A stretch of 64,000 bases of DNA, from the NCBI RefSeq assembly GCF_024323335.1, contig NC_066580.1, forward strand, positions 86,723,391 through 86,787,390, given 5' to 3'. Position numbers and translations under genes: made by a program. Source of the DNA: Lathyrus oleraceus (taxonomy: Eukaryota > Streptophyta > Magnoliopsida > Fabales > Fabaceae). This document shows positions 37,514-49,202 of this stretch, piece after piece. The notes beneath the pieces are model-generated. The model was not told the DNA's origin and searched no databases. It worked only from the letters and a program-made list of their open reading frames with translations. Numbering within the stretch: the first letter of the stretch is position 1; each line of letters begins with the position of its first letter.

Positions 37514-39580
37514 TTTCATTAAAGGGTGGGGTCAACGCCCCCAGTCAACCAAAGCACGACCAATCGCGTGCTTGCAGAAATGCCATGCTGGACCAATGGC
37601 GGCGCTCCTTTAAAGAAAACAAAAAGCAAAGCGTACAAAAAGGAAGCCCTAATGGTTCCAACGGCTTGGCAACAGTAAACAGAAAAAAAACCAGCATTCA
37701 TGTTGAAAAATTCCCAGCATCATGTGCAGCAACAAGACTCGGTACTCATGCATTCATCACAGTAAATTCCAGCAACACAAAAATTTCACCAACACACATA
37801 CAGGCCGCGGGTAAAGGGCAACAGTGGACCGAAAAGAAAACAGCATTCATGCTGCAGCAAAACACGCAGCATTCATATGTTCTTCGCTGCAAGCCCAGTT
37901 CAAGCAGTTTTTTTTTTCCAAATTCAAGAATGAACATACCAATGTGTACATCTAAGCATATACATCAGTAATCCCCCAACCAATAACATGGATTCGAATT
38001 ATTAAGAGAAAAACAAGCAAAAGCATATTCAAACATCAAACTTTAACATGGCATAACTTCATAATAACTCGACCATTTTTCATGGTTCAAAGCTCACAAT
38101 GGCCAGCAAGGTGCACTCTTCACAAAGCATAGCATCATTTTGATAGAAGAGAGATTCGAAATACATACCAGTTTTGGGGAACTGAGATGAATCGTGGTTT
38201 TTTGGTGTTGTTGGCCTAAAACAGATGCTCAATAAGCCTCCAAATGATGAATGAGTGAAGGAGTTTGGCTTGAAACGACTTGAAAAGGTCTAGAACTCGA
38301 ACTGCCATTGTTGAGTTCATGGAGAAAACAGTCGGAAATGAAGCTTTACAGTTGAAGAAACCATGTTTGAATGAGCTCAATATGTTGTTTTGATGATGTT
38401 TTAGGCAAGGCAATGTCAAACTCTTTGGAAGTTTTGGACAGATTTTGAGAAAATGGCAAAAATGTGATTTTGAGAGAATGAGTGAGCCAAGGTTTTTTCT
38501 GTTGGTTATGTTGGCTGCAGCTGTGTTTCAATTGACAGAAAAAAGGTGATAGAAATCTGCTATCAGAAGTACAGATCACAGTCCATGGATATGTGGGATG
38601 TGGTGGTTGAAAAATGGTACTTTCTTCCAATTTTCAAGCAAGCTAGCATGGCTGCAAGTACTGCATAAATTTGGGCTTTGTAACATGTTTCAAATGACAT
38701 TTCAGACCCATTTCAATTAGCCAAATGGTTGGAAAAGGTTTATTTTGAAAAGTCAACATTTCACTCACTTGAAATTAATTAAGGCAAGTCCAAAAATGCC
38801 ATTTTGATTGGTGAAGTTTTGGCACATGAAAGTTACATTTTTGGAAAGAGGGGATCAAATGTGACTTGTAGGAAAAAACCCCACCCAAATTGGCCAAATG
38901 GTTTGAGAGATATGGCCTTTTGAAGTTCCAAAATTTCTGAAATCGATTCGATCATAACTTGCCAACCACACATGGGAATTGAGAGTTCTTGGACTTTTTG
39001 GAAATGGGAGAACAAGATCTTCAACTTTCATGTTGGGCAAAAATTCATTTGAAGCTTGTATCATGATGTAAGTTTGAGGATCAAGACTTTCCATTTTTGG
39101 TAAGTTTCAGTTACAGGTCCAGTTTCCATTTTTGGAAATTTCTGATCTGGCTTCAAATTCTTCCGTGATGGTGTTTGACATGATATATGAGGACTATATG
39201 GACATGAATGAGACCTCTCAAACCAATTTCAATCATCAAATCCCTGATTAAATGGACAGTTGACCAACAGTTGACTTTTAGGGTTTCTGGCTGTCTGTGC
39301 ATTGACTGATGATTTCTGACCATCCAATCCTTGACCAAAACACTTTAAATGGATCCCCAAGTCATGTGAACATGTTGGACCAACCCTAGGGCCTTGGCTC
39401 AATGGAATTTGTACTTGCTTGCTTGACTGACTGATCTCCTGATCAGTTTGACCTAATTCTCTTGACTGGCTTGCACTTGAGGCAACTGGGACAATGCAAT
39501 GCTATGCAGTGGACCATGATATGCTATGACCTAATATGAAAATGTATATACAATGATAGGTGCAAATTTGAGGTGCTACA

Positions 39581-39593
39581 GCTGCCCCTATTC
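39581..39593 (-). promoter_or_regulatory. Polypurine tract of the Ogre
   Basis: On the element strand GAATAGGGGCAGC runs directly into the 3' LTR start TGTAGCACC. This is the expected place and type of site for priming plus-strand DNA synthesis. Confidence 0.75.
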
Positions 39594-39842
39594 AATCAGC
39601 TGGGAACCCGAATGGATGAGAGCAACGGCTGTCAGACTTTCAGGGTAAACAGGGATTGAATACCAAGAACCGTAGAAATTTGCATAATACAGGGATCCAC
39701 CAATGGAAACGTCCACTGGGATTTGATATTTATTACTGGGTATATTTTTTGGTTTTTGTTTTCAAAGGGTACGGCCACATCCAGACATCGCAACGACGAT
39801 GAATGGGAAAAGAAATCACAACTAGATGCCAACGGACAACTA

Positions 39843-40745
39843 GGAAAAACTCAACGTTTACCAAGACCAACGGAGAGGTAACCAGACATTAATGAATGAC
39901 TGGAAGGGATACAACCATACGTCAACGGACGAAATGGGAAAAACTCGACGTTTACCAAGACTGACGGAGAGGTAACCAGACATTAATGAATGACTGGAAG
40001 GGATACAACCATACGTCAACGGACGAAATGGGAAAAACTCAACGTTTACCAAGACCAACGGAGAGGTAACCAACTGGGGACGACCAGGAAAAACTCGACG
40101 TTTACCAAGACCAACGGAGAGGTAACCAGACATTAATGAATGACTGGAAGGGACACAACCATACGTCAACGGACGAAATGGGAAAAACTCAACGTTTACA
40201 GACATCGGAAGATGATGTTTACAAACATCGAAAGATGATGTTTACAGACACCAAAAAGATCGACCAGACATTTACAGATGAATGGGAATACTCGACGTTT
40301 ACAGACATCGAAAGATGCTGTTTACAGACACCAAAAAGATCGACCAGACATTTACAGATGAATGGGAATACTCGACCAGACATCGACGGATGAATGGGAT
40401 AAAACTCGACGTTTACAGACATCGGAAGATGATGTTTACAGACACCAAAAGGATCAACCAGACATTTACTGATGAACGGGAAAAGCAGAAACACAACCAG
40501 ACGTCAACGGACGAAAGGGAAAAACTTGTCGTTTATCAAAACCAACGGAGAGGTAAGTCCACATGGGGAGGGCACAACTAGACATCACCGGATGACTAGG
40601 AAAAACTCGACGTTTATCGACACCAACGGAGAGGAGGAAACTTCACTAGGGGAGGGACGACGCTACGAACATCGAAAGATGATGTTTACAGACATCAAAG
40701 AAGACCAGACACTTACCCATGACTGGGAATCACCGAAAGATGGTG
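39843..40745. repeat. Minisatellite in the Ogre 3' untranslated region
   Basis: Two related tandem arrays. The first (39843-40200) repeats units of 60-110 bp with AACTCGACGTTTACCAAGAC, CGGAGAGGTAACCAGACATT and CAACCATACGTCAACGGACG. The second (40190-40745) has shorter units with GACGTTTACAGACATCGAAA and AAGATCGACCAGACATTTAC. Open frames across them arise from the repeat period and are not genes. Tat-lineage 3' regions are known to be hypervariable and to seed satellites. Confidence 0.85.
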
Positions 40746-40829
40746 TTTACCAAGGAAACAACACACACGGGTGCTGACAGGGTATACTAACATTCTCAAA
40801 ATGACCGGGCAAGGCTTGAACACTTGCAG

Positions 40830-41480
40830 GGGGGGTCTCACTGGGGAGAAACAAACTTTCTGTCACCAACAGGTGAGGAAATAAACCTCTGTGGGGATTA
40901 TAAACACCAAATGTTGACTGGAGCAACTGTAGCCAATGCGTTGTACAGGTTGAACAAAAATCCGTCTCTGCAGGGAATACGGTCTAATGGGGTTTCGAAC
41001 ATATGAATGCATATGTTTGATTTTTTTCTATGGCGTAATGCTCCATTTATGAATGGAAATGCTACGCGATTTTTGAGGATGCAATGATTACTACATGCAA
41101 AATGCAAATGAACCCTGGCTAGGGAGCCGAAATGATCAGATACTCTGACTCTGTGGGGAGACTCCTCTTGGGGAAATACTCTGCGGGGAACTCTGCTTGG
41201 GGAATAGTAAACTCCGCTGGGGATATCCTTCAGTCCACAGATAAATGTTGGAGATAAATTTCAATGAACCTGCCTCGCTCGGGGAGGAAATCGGCAAATA
41301 CAGGCCTGCTGGGGATAGGCAATCCTTAGATCTGTTGGGGAATAGAAGGCACTATCCACAGACGTCTCCGCAGGGGAACATAGCTCTGATAGCTTCCATA
41401 CTTGCTTGGGGAAAATATCTGCTGAGGAAACGTCCTCACAGATGCCAATCTGAAAAACAGCACAACAAAATGCCCCCGGG
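40830..41480. repeat. Dispersed CTCTGCTGGGGA-like repeats in the Ogre 3' region
   Basis: About twelve copies of a degenerate motif such as CTCTGTGGGGA, CTCTGCGGGGA, CTCTGCTTGGGGA and CTCCGCTGGGGA lie on the plus strand, densest at 41147-41230. The motif resembles the inner part of the primer-binding site (CTCTGCTGGGG), but since the element is on the minus strand the element RNA carries its complement. Confidence 0.7.
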
Positions 41481-41945
41481 GGATACATGGACAAGATACG
41501 CTCAAGTGTCCTCAACATTCAAAATGATTTTCAAATGTTTTGTCATCCTGCAAGCCATTGTTTAGCCTTCATGTTCTTATATGCAATGCTTATCAAAAAT
41601 TCGGACATTTTTGCAAACAAAACAGTAAAAGTAAGAACAAAAGAGCCATTTATCTGAATAACGACTTTTATTGATTGAAAATGTGCCTGAAGAGGCAAAT
41701 ACATGGGAAGCAATTCCTAGAAAGAGGTAATTGCGCACAAAAGGAAAAATCTATCCTAATGGCAATGTGAATACGGCATCCACTATTTCCCAATTCTGTT
41801 ATAACTCACAGATCGTCAGTTTTCCTCCCAACTCCTTGCTTTCTGAGAAGAATGACTGGACGGATCACATCTTTCGAGATGGCAGACGACAAAGCTTGAT
41901 GAAGTACAGACAACTCAGACTGTAGTCTTCGCTTTAATCCCTAAT
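41481..41945. other. Unassigned part of the Ogre 3' untranslated region
   Basis: No gene, tandem repeat or known site seen. Confidence 0.5.
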
Positions 41946-42158
41946 TTTTGCCTGGATCGCCCTTTCGGGTTTTCAATCCACCGGGATACCCATTTTTGCC
42001 TAAGCCGCCCTTGCGGGTTTTCGACTTACCGGGTGTAAAAATTCTTTTCATTTTATCCCTAATTTTTGCCCGAACCTCTTCTTTCTGTTTTTTTTTGGTT
42101 CGCCGGGATGCCCCTTTTTTGCCTGGACTCTTTTTTTCTTTTTGTCCAGCGGGTCAAT
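41946..42158. repeat. Short tandem repeat behind the pol stop
   Basis: Three to four units of about 50-70 bp built on TTTTTGCC(T/C)GGATCGCC, CGGGTTTTC and CCGGGATACCC, degenerate towards the pol stop codon at 42159. Confidence 0.6.
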
Positions 42159-45100
42159 TTATGCGAAGTATTTTTTGACTACATCTGAGTTGACAGGAGA
42201 CGGAAAATCTTCACCATCCATAGTTGTAAGCATCAAGGCTCCACCGGAGAAGACCTTCTTCACAACATACGGACCTTCATAATTAGGAGTCCACTTGCCC
42301 CTGTTATCTGCACCGGGAGGGAGAATCCTCTTCAAAACTAGATCACCGATCTGATAGCTTCGAGGACGCACTTTCTGATCAAAAGCTCGCTTCATCCTTC
42401 GCTGATACAACTGTCCATGGCATACAGCTGCTAACCGTCTCTCCTCTATAAGGCTCAACTCGTTAAACCTTGTTCGAATCCACTCGGCTTCGTCCAGCTT
42501 GACATCCAATAAAACTCTCAGAGAAGGAATCTCCACTTCAACAGGCAGGACAGCTTCCATACCATACACAAGGGAGTAAGGGGTTGCCCCGGTCGACGTA
42601 CGTACTGAGGTACGGTACCCATGCAAAGCGAAAGGCAGCATCTCATGCCAATCCTTGTACGTAACGACCATCTTCTGCACAATCTTCTTGATATTCTTGT
42701 TCGCCGCTTCTACAGCACCATTCATCTTCGGTCTGTAAGGAGAAGAATTGTGATGTTCAATCTTGAAATCTTTACAAAGCTCTTTCATCATCTTGTTATT
42801 GAGATTCGAACCATTGTCAGTGATGATTCTCTCAGGAACTCCATAACGACATATGATTTCTTTCTTGATGAACCGGGTAACCACTTGTTTGGTAACGTTA
42901 GCATAGGAAGCTGCTTCCACCCATTTGGTGAAATAGTCAATCGCAACCAAGATGAAGCGATGTCCATTCGACGCAGTAGGCTCAATCTTCCCAATCATAT
43001 CAATGCCCCACATGGCAAACGGCCAAGGCGAATTCATGACATTCAGAGGGCTTGGTGGTACATGCACCTTATCAGCATAGATTTGACACTTATGGCACTT
43101 CCGAGCATACTTGAAACAATCGGATTCCATAGTCATCCAGTAATAACCCGCTCTCAACAATTTCTTAGCCATTGCATGTCCGCCGGCATGAGTACCGAAG
43201 GAACCTTCATGAACTTCCTGCATTAACATGTCTGCCTCGGGTCTGTCTACGCATCTGAGCAAGACCATGTCAAAGTTTTTCTTATACAACACATCATCCT
43301 GATTCAGATAAAAGCTTCCAGCTAGCCTTCTCAGGGTTTTCTTGTCATTCTTCGACGCACCCTCAGGATACTCCTGAGCCTTGAGGAAGTTCTTGATGTC
43401 ATAATACCACGGCTTCTCATCAATCGCAACAGACTCGGCTGCAAACACATACGCAGGCCTCTCAAGTCGATTCACCGCAACATGTGGCACATGATTCCAC
43501 CAATGAACTTTGATCATAGACGACAAAGTAGCCAAGGCATCGGCCATTTGATTCTCATCCCGGGGGACATGATACAACTTCACCTTCTTGAAGAACGTCA
43601 GTATTCTTCTGGTGTAATCTCTATATGGAATCAAATGCGGCTGATTCGTATTCCAATCTCCATTGACTTGATTGACCACTAAAGCAGAATCTCCAAATAT
43701 ATCAAGAGTTTTGATCCTCAGATCAATGGCTTCTTCTATCCCCATGATACAAGCCTCATACTCAGCTTCGTTGTTGGTGACGTCAAACGTTAATCTGGCA
43801 GAAAAAGGTATATGAGCACCTTTAGGATTGATCAGCACTGCCCCAACACCGTTACCATTCATATTCACAGCCCCATCGAACATCAGTGTCCATTTGTCAT
43901 CCGGATCCGGTCCTTCCTCGACAAGAGGTTCTTCGCAATCTTTCATCTTCAGATACATGATGTCTTCATTAGGGAATTCAAACATCATAGGCTGATAATC
44001 TTCAATCGGTTGCTCGGCGAGATAGTCTGACAGAATACTACCTTTGATGGCCTTTTGTGACGTGTACTGAATATCATATTCTGTTAGAATCATCTGCCAA
44101 CGGGCAACGCGCCCGGTGAGAGCCGGTTTCTCAAAGATGTACTTCACTGGATCCATCTTAGAAATCAATAAGGTAGTATGGTTCAACATATACTGCCTCA
44201 GTCGGCGAGCAGCCCAGGCCAAAGCACAGCAAGTTTTCTCGAGCAGTGAATATCTTGTTTCACAGTCGGTAAACTTTTTGCTAAGGTAGTATATGGCATG
44301 CTCTTTTCGACCAGACTTGTCATGCTGTCCCAATACACACCCCATCGAGTTCTCAGTCACTGACAGGTACATTATCAGAGGTCTCCCTGGAACTGGAGGT
44401 ATAAGGATTGGAGGTTTCTGTAAATACTCCTTTATCTTGTCAAAAGCTTTCTGACAATCATCATTCCACTTGATCGCCTGATTCTTTCTGAGCAGTTTGA
44501 AAATTGGTTCACATGTGGCAGTTAGGTGAGATATGAACCTTGCAATGTAGTTCAATCTCCCTAAAAACCCACGGACTTGCTTTTCCGTCTTTGGTTCAGG
44601 CATCTCTTGAATAGCTTTGACTTTCGCTGGATCAACCTCAATCCCTTTCTCACTGACAATGAAGCCTAAAAGCTTCCCTGATCTCACCCCAAACGTACAC
44701 TTGTTCGGATTCAACCTTAGCTTGAACTTTCTCAACCGGTCAAACAGCTTCTGCAAATTAACCAGGTGCTCCTCTTCTGTCTGCGACTTCGCAATCATAT
44801 CATCTACGTATACTTCAATTTCTTTGTGCATCATGTCATGAAAGAGAGTCGTCATTGCCCTCTGATAGGTAGCACCAGCATTCTTTAGCCCAAATGGCAT
44901 CACTTTATAGCAGAACGTGCCCCAAGGTGTAATGAATGTCGTCTTTTCCATGTCCTCTGGCGCCATCTTGATCTGATTATATCCGGAGAAACCATCCATG
45001 AAAGAGAATACCGAGGATTGAGCCGTATTATCAACCAATACATCAATGTGAGGTAATGGGAAATCATCTTTCGGACTTGCTCTATTCAAATCCCGATAAT

Positions 45101-45636
45101 CGACACACATTCTGACTTTACCATCCTTCTTCGGCACAGGGACGATGTTGGCCACCCATGGGGGATAACTTGTAACAGCCAAAAAACCTGCATCCCACTG
45201 CTTCTGAACCTCTTCCTTGATCTTAGTTGCCATGTCAGGACTCGTTCTACGAAGCTTCTGCTTGACCGCAGGACATCCTTCTCTAAGAGGTAATCGATGC
45301 ACCACAATGTCTGTATCCAAACCAGGCATATCTTGATATGACCAGGCGAATATCTCCACATATTCTCTCAGCATCTCAATCAGCCTCCTCTTGACAGAGT
45401 CCTCTAAAGCAACCCCAATCTTGATTTCTCTTTTGGCGTCCTCAGTACCCAAATTAACAACCTCCAACTCCTCCTGATGAGGCTGGATGACCCTTTCCTC
45501 CTGCTTCAGCAATCTGACCAGATCTGCAGGGAGTTCACAGTCTTCCTCACTCTCCTCTTCAGCTTGGTAGATGGGATTGTCGAAATCATACTGAGCCATA
45601 ACAGAACTGTTCATAGTGAATGCCATAAAATCGCTT
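42159..45636 (-). CDS. pol: Ogre pol exon: reverse transcriptase, two RNase H domains, integrase
   Basis: The second exon of the gag-pro-pol frame, 1,155 residues from its first ATG at 45626; spliced exon start predicted at 45636. Residues about 140-330: reverse transcriptase, with VDYRDLNRASPKDDFPLPH and the catalytic EVYVDDMIAK (YVDD 273-276). About 415-520: Ty3-type RNase H in which the usual first Asp is missing (MYLSVTENSMG). About 575-705: a second, archaeal-type RNase H with MFDGAVN, NNEAEYEA, FGDSALV and ENQMADAL, intact; dual RNase H is a known trait of the Tat lineage. About 800-1040: integrase with a zinc-binding region (CHKCQ 844-848) and a D876, D937, E973 triad with the expected 35-residue spacing between the last two. 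No stop or frameshift is seen, so the enzyme set could be active. Confidence 0.95.
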
Positions 45637-45888
45637 CTGCATGTTTAATGCTTTGTTTTAGAAAAAGAGTTCAATAAAGTCACAAAAAACAAAAACATTG
45701 CCATTTTTATTGTTTTGAAAAAAGATGAAAACGAAAAATAGAAAGACAGGGATCACAAAGTTTGATTTCAAAAAATGTCCTTCATTAATGATAATCATTA
45801 AAACATGATGAGGCCCTACAATGAATCACTACGCCTTGGGCAAATCGTAGGATTTTCATGCAAAAATGACAAAACAACAGAAAATTAC
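45637..45888 (-). other. Predicted 252-nt intron between gag-pro and pol
   Basis: On the element strand a GTAATT donor at 45888 overlaps the gag-pro stop codon, and a pyrimidine-rich stretch leads to a GCAG acceptor ending at 45637. Removing these 252 nt abolishes the TAA stop and puts pol in frame with gag-pro. Ogre elements are known to have a partly spliced intron at this place, giving short gag-pro and long gag-pro-pol products. Exact sites are inferred from sequence. Confidence 0.75.
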
Positions 45889-48800
45889 TCTGTCAGAAGA
45901 GTAACTTGAACCACTTCTTCAGCCGTCCAATTGTTGATAGACCCTCCTGGTGCACACGGGCGAACCCAGTTGTCCAAATCACAATCACTGTCACAGTCTT
46001 CACTACCGGTTGCAGAGACGTCGCCATGATTCATCAGCCCAGCGCTGGTAAAGGTACTCGGACCCGCTCGACCATTCTGCTCTGCTCGGAGAGGCTCGTA
46101 ACCAACACCAAATTTGTCTTCTTTGACAGGCAAATACACCATCTTGCCCCAGCCTTCAGCTTTGCCAGAATCAACAACCTCCTTAGCCTGCTTGTAAGAA
46201 GTAATTGAAGCACCTGGCTTCCTCTGCTCAGCGTACGCCACTTTCTCAAGAGCCACAGTCTCAAATGCCTGGCATAAGGTTTCGTGGATCTCTCCATCCA
46301 CCTCAACATATTTGAACGAGGATAGATGGCTCACCAGAATCTCTTCTTCACCGCACACGGTCACAATCTGACCGTTCCAGACATACTTGAGCTTTTGATG
46401 GAGAGTCGACGAGACTGCCCCTGCTGCATGAATCCATGGACGCCCCAATAAACAACTATAGGCGGGCTGGATGTCCATAACATAGAAGATGATATCGAAT
46501 ACCTCAGGACCTATCTTCACAGGCAAGGTAACTTCCCCACACACAGAACGTTTAGATCCGTCGAAAGCACGAACGATCAGGTCACTGGGAGTAAGCACAA
46601 ACCCTTCCACATCAATCTTCTTCAGAATCTGCTTAGGCAGCACATTCAGCGACGACCCGGTGTCTACCAATACGTGAGACAACACTGCCCCCTTGCACTC
46701 CATGGTGATGTGCAAGGCTTTGTTATGGTTTCGTCCTTCAGGCGGTAAGTCCAGGTTGGTGAATCCTACACCATGCCTGGTGCTCACATTGGCCATCACA
46801 CCCTCCAGTTGATTGACAGAAATCTCCTGAGGCACGTAAGCCAGATTCAACATCTTCAGCAAGGCATTACGGTGTGCCTCAGAGCACAACAACAGTGAAA
46901 GTATAGAAATCTTGGACGGAGTTTGATTCAACTGATCTACAATCTTGTAGTCACTCTTCTTGATTATTTTCATAAACTCCTCCACGTCCTTCTCAAATGA
47001 GCCCTCGGGCGCTTCCTTCTGGACAGGTTCTTCCTCAACCACAGCTTGTTTACCCTTTGCTCTGGCGAGAGCCTCAGCATTATTGTCCCTCAAAGGCTGC
47101 GGTGCGAACAGACGACCGCTTCTGGTAAAACCTCCTGGACCCCCTACATTATCCACAGCCGGACCAACAGTTGCAGGAACTCTATTCGGTAAACCAATGG
47201 TCACTGGAGTTTGATTCACTGGTCTCGTCTGACTTTCAGCCCTTCTGTAACTGCGGTGAGCATTATCATACCTCCACGGCACGGCTCTACTATCCTCAAC
47301 AGCCCTTCTTCCAGACGCAACGGTAGTAGCTGGAGCACTGATGGTTACAGGCACGGAAATGGTAACTGGGGTACCATTTGCTGCAGGTGCACTAACGACC
47401 CTTTGTCCACGTTCTTTAGACGGTTTAAAGTAAATGGTAATAGTTGACGCTGTTCCACGATCTTTTACAGCCCTACTGAATTGCAAACAACCCTCATCCA
47501 TCATACCCTGGATACCGGCCCTTAACTGGTCGCAACCATTCTCTGATTCTGCACAGCCCAAACAATCCTCATCACAGCCCGAGTAGACACCCCCATTCAG
47601 CAGACGGCCTTTCACAACTAGCAGAGAAGTCTGAACATCATCAACATTAACGACCAGATCTTCAGCTTCTTTCCCTTCAATATTGTTCACTCTATGCCCA
47701 CCATGCTGAGGCATAGGGTTGTTTACGACGTTAGGCACTGGAGCGAAGTTAATTGCCTTGGCATCGATCAAATCTTGGACTTTGTGCTGGAGAGCCCGAC
47801 ACTTCTCAGTATGATGCCCTGGTGCCCCAGAGTGAAAGTCACAACGGACGTTGGCGTCGTACCCAGGAGGCAATACTGTAGGCGGAGCCATTGTACGCAA
47901 CTCAACCATCCCCAACCTGAGTAGTTCGGGCAGCAGTTCGGCGTACGACATGGGTAGCGAATCAAAACGTCGATCAGGCATCCTTTGTTTGGGCTGATAC
48001 GGACGTTGCTGTTGTTGTTGTTGCGGTTGTTGAACTCTTTGTTGTTGTTGTTGACGAGGTTGAGGTGCCGGAATGGTTACTGCAGCAGCTTGACGGTATT
48101 CACTTCTGTTCTGATCTCTGCGGTGTTGAACATCATTAGTTTCACCCTCTCTTCGACGAGGTGCCCCAGCAAATGACTTCTTAGAAGAAGAGGAACCAGC
48201 ATCTTGGATCTTCCCAGTTTTAATCAAGCTCTCAGTCCTCTCTCCACAAATTACAACATCAGAAAAACTACCGAATGGGCAGCTCCCCATCCGGTCCATA
48301 AACACACCTTGAAGAGTACCGATAAACATATCCGTCAACTCCCTCTCCAGCATAGGGGGTTGAACTCTAGCAGCCAGTTCACGCCACCTCTGGGCGTACT
48401 CCTTGAAGCTTTCATTGGATTTCTGACAAAGACTCTGCAGCTGAGTCCGGCTCGGTGCCATGTCCATGTTGTGTTTGTATTGCCTCAAGAAGGCCTCACC
48501 CAGATCCCTCCAGCATCGGATCGAATCTCTCTTCAATTCCATGTACCAGTCCAAAGAAGCCCCAGATAGACTATCTTGGAAAAAATACATCCACATCTTT
48601 TCATCATCGGTATACGCAGAGATTTTTCGATAATAAGCCTGCACATGAGTGCGAGGGCAAGAAGTACCGTTGTATTTATCGAAGGACGGTGCTTTGAACT
48701 TGTGCGGGATTCTCAGTCCTTCAACCAATCCCATATTAGTAACATCAAAACCGAGGGAATTCTGACATTCCATAGCACGGATCTTCTCAGCAAGAGCCTC

Positions 48801-49202
48801 AACTTTGCGGTCTCTCTCATTAATCCTTCTTAGAACGTCTTCGTCTTCACTGAGCAGAGAGAACATATCCTCTTGTCTGTCAATAATCGTAGCAGGATTA
48901 CGGGCCGGGGCACGGACTGCTCTGGCATTAGCGGCATCTGGAACAATAGGTTGACCGTTGATTCGAATACCCCCCAACTCATCACCTACAGCATAGTTGT
49001 TGATGGGTACAGCAGCAGCAACATTGTTATCATTGACTGGGCCTCCCTCTGGCGGAGCATGGTTGACCGGTGGATTTGCAGCCTCTTGTCTCTGAACCAT
49101 GGCTCGAAGTTCTTCTTGACCTTGCGCAACCCCTTGCATCATATTCATAAACTGGGCCATGTTAGCCTTCATCTCAGCCAACTCAGCCTGAACTTGATCC
49201 AT
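45885..49202 (-). CDS. gag-pro: Ogre gag-protease polyprotein
   Basis: 1,105 residues. Residues 1-40 and 120-150 look coiled-coil. About 165-330 is the retrotransposon gag core (FKAPSFDKYNGTSCPRTHV, FFQDSLSGASLDWYMELK, FKEYAQRWRELAARVQPP). Residues 384-400 are glutamine-rich. A Cys/His cluster CDFHSGAPGHHTEKC (454-468) stands where a zinc knuckle is expected but has an unusual C-x2-H-x5-H-x4-C-like spacing. The aspartic protease lies at about 830-960, with VDTGSSLNVLP (catalytic Asp 847) and LLGRPWIH. The unspliced frame ends at 45885 and gives structural protein and protease; spliced RNA continues into pol. The frame is intact. Confidence 0.9.
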   Translation of the reverse strand: MDQVQAELAEMKANMAQFMNMMQGVAQGQEELRAMVQRQEAANPPVNHAPPEGGPVNDNNVAAAVPINNYAVGDELGGIRINGQPIVPDAANARAVRAPARNPATIIDRQEDMFSLLSEDEDVLRRINERDRKVEALAEKIRAMECQNSLGFDVTNMGLVEGLRIPHKFKAPSFDKYNGTSCPRTHVQAYYRKISAYTDDEKMWMYFFQDSLSGASLDWYMELKRDSIRCWRDLGEAFLRQYKHNMDMAPSRTQLQSLCQKSNESFKEYAQRWRELAARVQPPMLERELTDMFIGTLQGVFMDRMGSCPFGSFSDVVICGERTESLIKTGKIQDAGSSSSKKSFAGAPRRREGETNDVQHRRDQNRSEYRQAAAVTIPAPQPRQQQQQRVQQPQQQQQQRPYQPKQRMPDRRFDSLPMSYAELLPELLRLGMVELRTMAPPTVLPPGYDANVRCDFHSGAPGHHTEKCRALQHKVQDLIDAKAINFAPVPNVVNNPMPQHGGHRVNNIEGKEAEDLVVNVDDVQTSLLVVKGRLLNGGVYSGCDEDCLGCAESENGCDQLRAGIQGMMDEGCLQFSRAVKDRGTASTITIYFKPSKERGQRVVSAPAANGTPVTISVPVTISAPATTVASGRRAVEDSRAVPWRYDNAHRSYRRAESQTRPVNQTPVTIGLPNRVPATVGPAVDNVGGPGGFTRSGRLFAPQPLRDNNAEALARAKGKQAVVEEEPVQKEAPEGSFEKDVEEFMKIIKKSDYKIVDQLNQTPSKISILSLLLCSEAHRNALLKMLNLAYVPQEISVNQLEGVMANVSTRHGVGFTNLDLPPEGRNHNKALHITMECKGAVLSHVLVDTGSSLNVLPKQILKKIDVEGFVLTPSDLIVRAFDGSKRSVCGEVTLPVKIGPEVFDIIFYVMDIQPAYSCLLGRPWIHAAGAVSSTLHQKLKYVWNGQIVTVCGEEEILVSHLSSFKYVEVDGEIHETLCQAFETVALEKVAYAEQRKPGASITSYKQAKEVVDSGKAEGWGKMVYLPVKEDKFGVGYEPLRAEQNGRAGPSTFTSAGLMNHGDVSATGSEDCDSDCDLDNWVRPCAPGGSINNWTAEEVVQVTLLTE

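Larger units (their letters stand above)
34373..39580 (-). repeat. 3' LTR of the Ogre
   Basis: 5,208 bp, plus-strand ends TGTCGCATCACGCG and GGTGCTACA. Contains seven copies of a 30-36-bp unit with core ACTTGCACAGGAAGCAAG (35281-35500) and a perfect 8-bp stem hairpin (37493-37513). The short open frames inside are not supported as genes. Confidence 0.95.

Noticed and set aside
37483..37971. 162-codon plus-strand frame in both Ogre LTRs (also 55235-55723), antisense to the element
   Set aside because: It is present twice only because the LTRs are near-identical copies; the composition is low-complexity and no domain is recognisable.
39858..40581. Long open frames across the 3' minisatellite on both strands
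   Set aside because: They follow the repeat period and encode only the repeated unit; a product of tandem repetition, not a gene.
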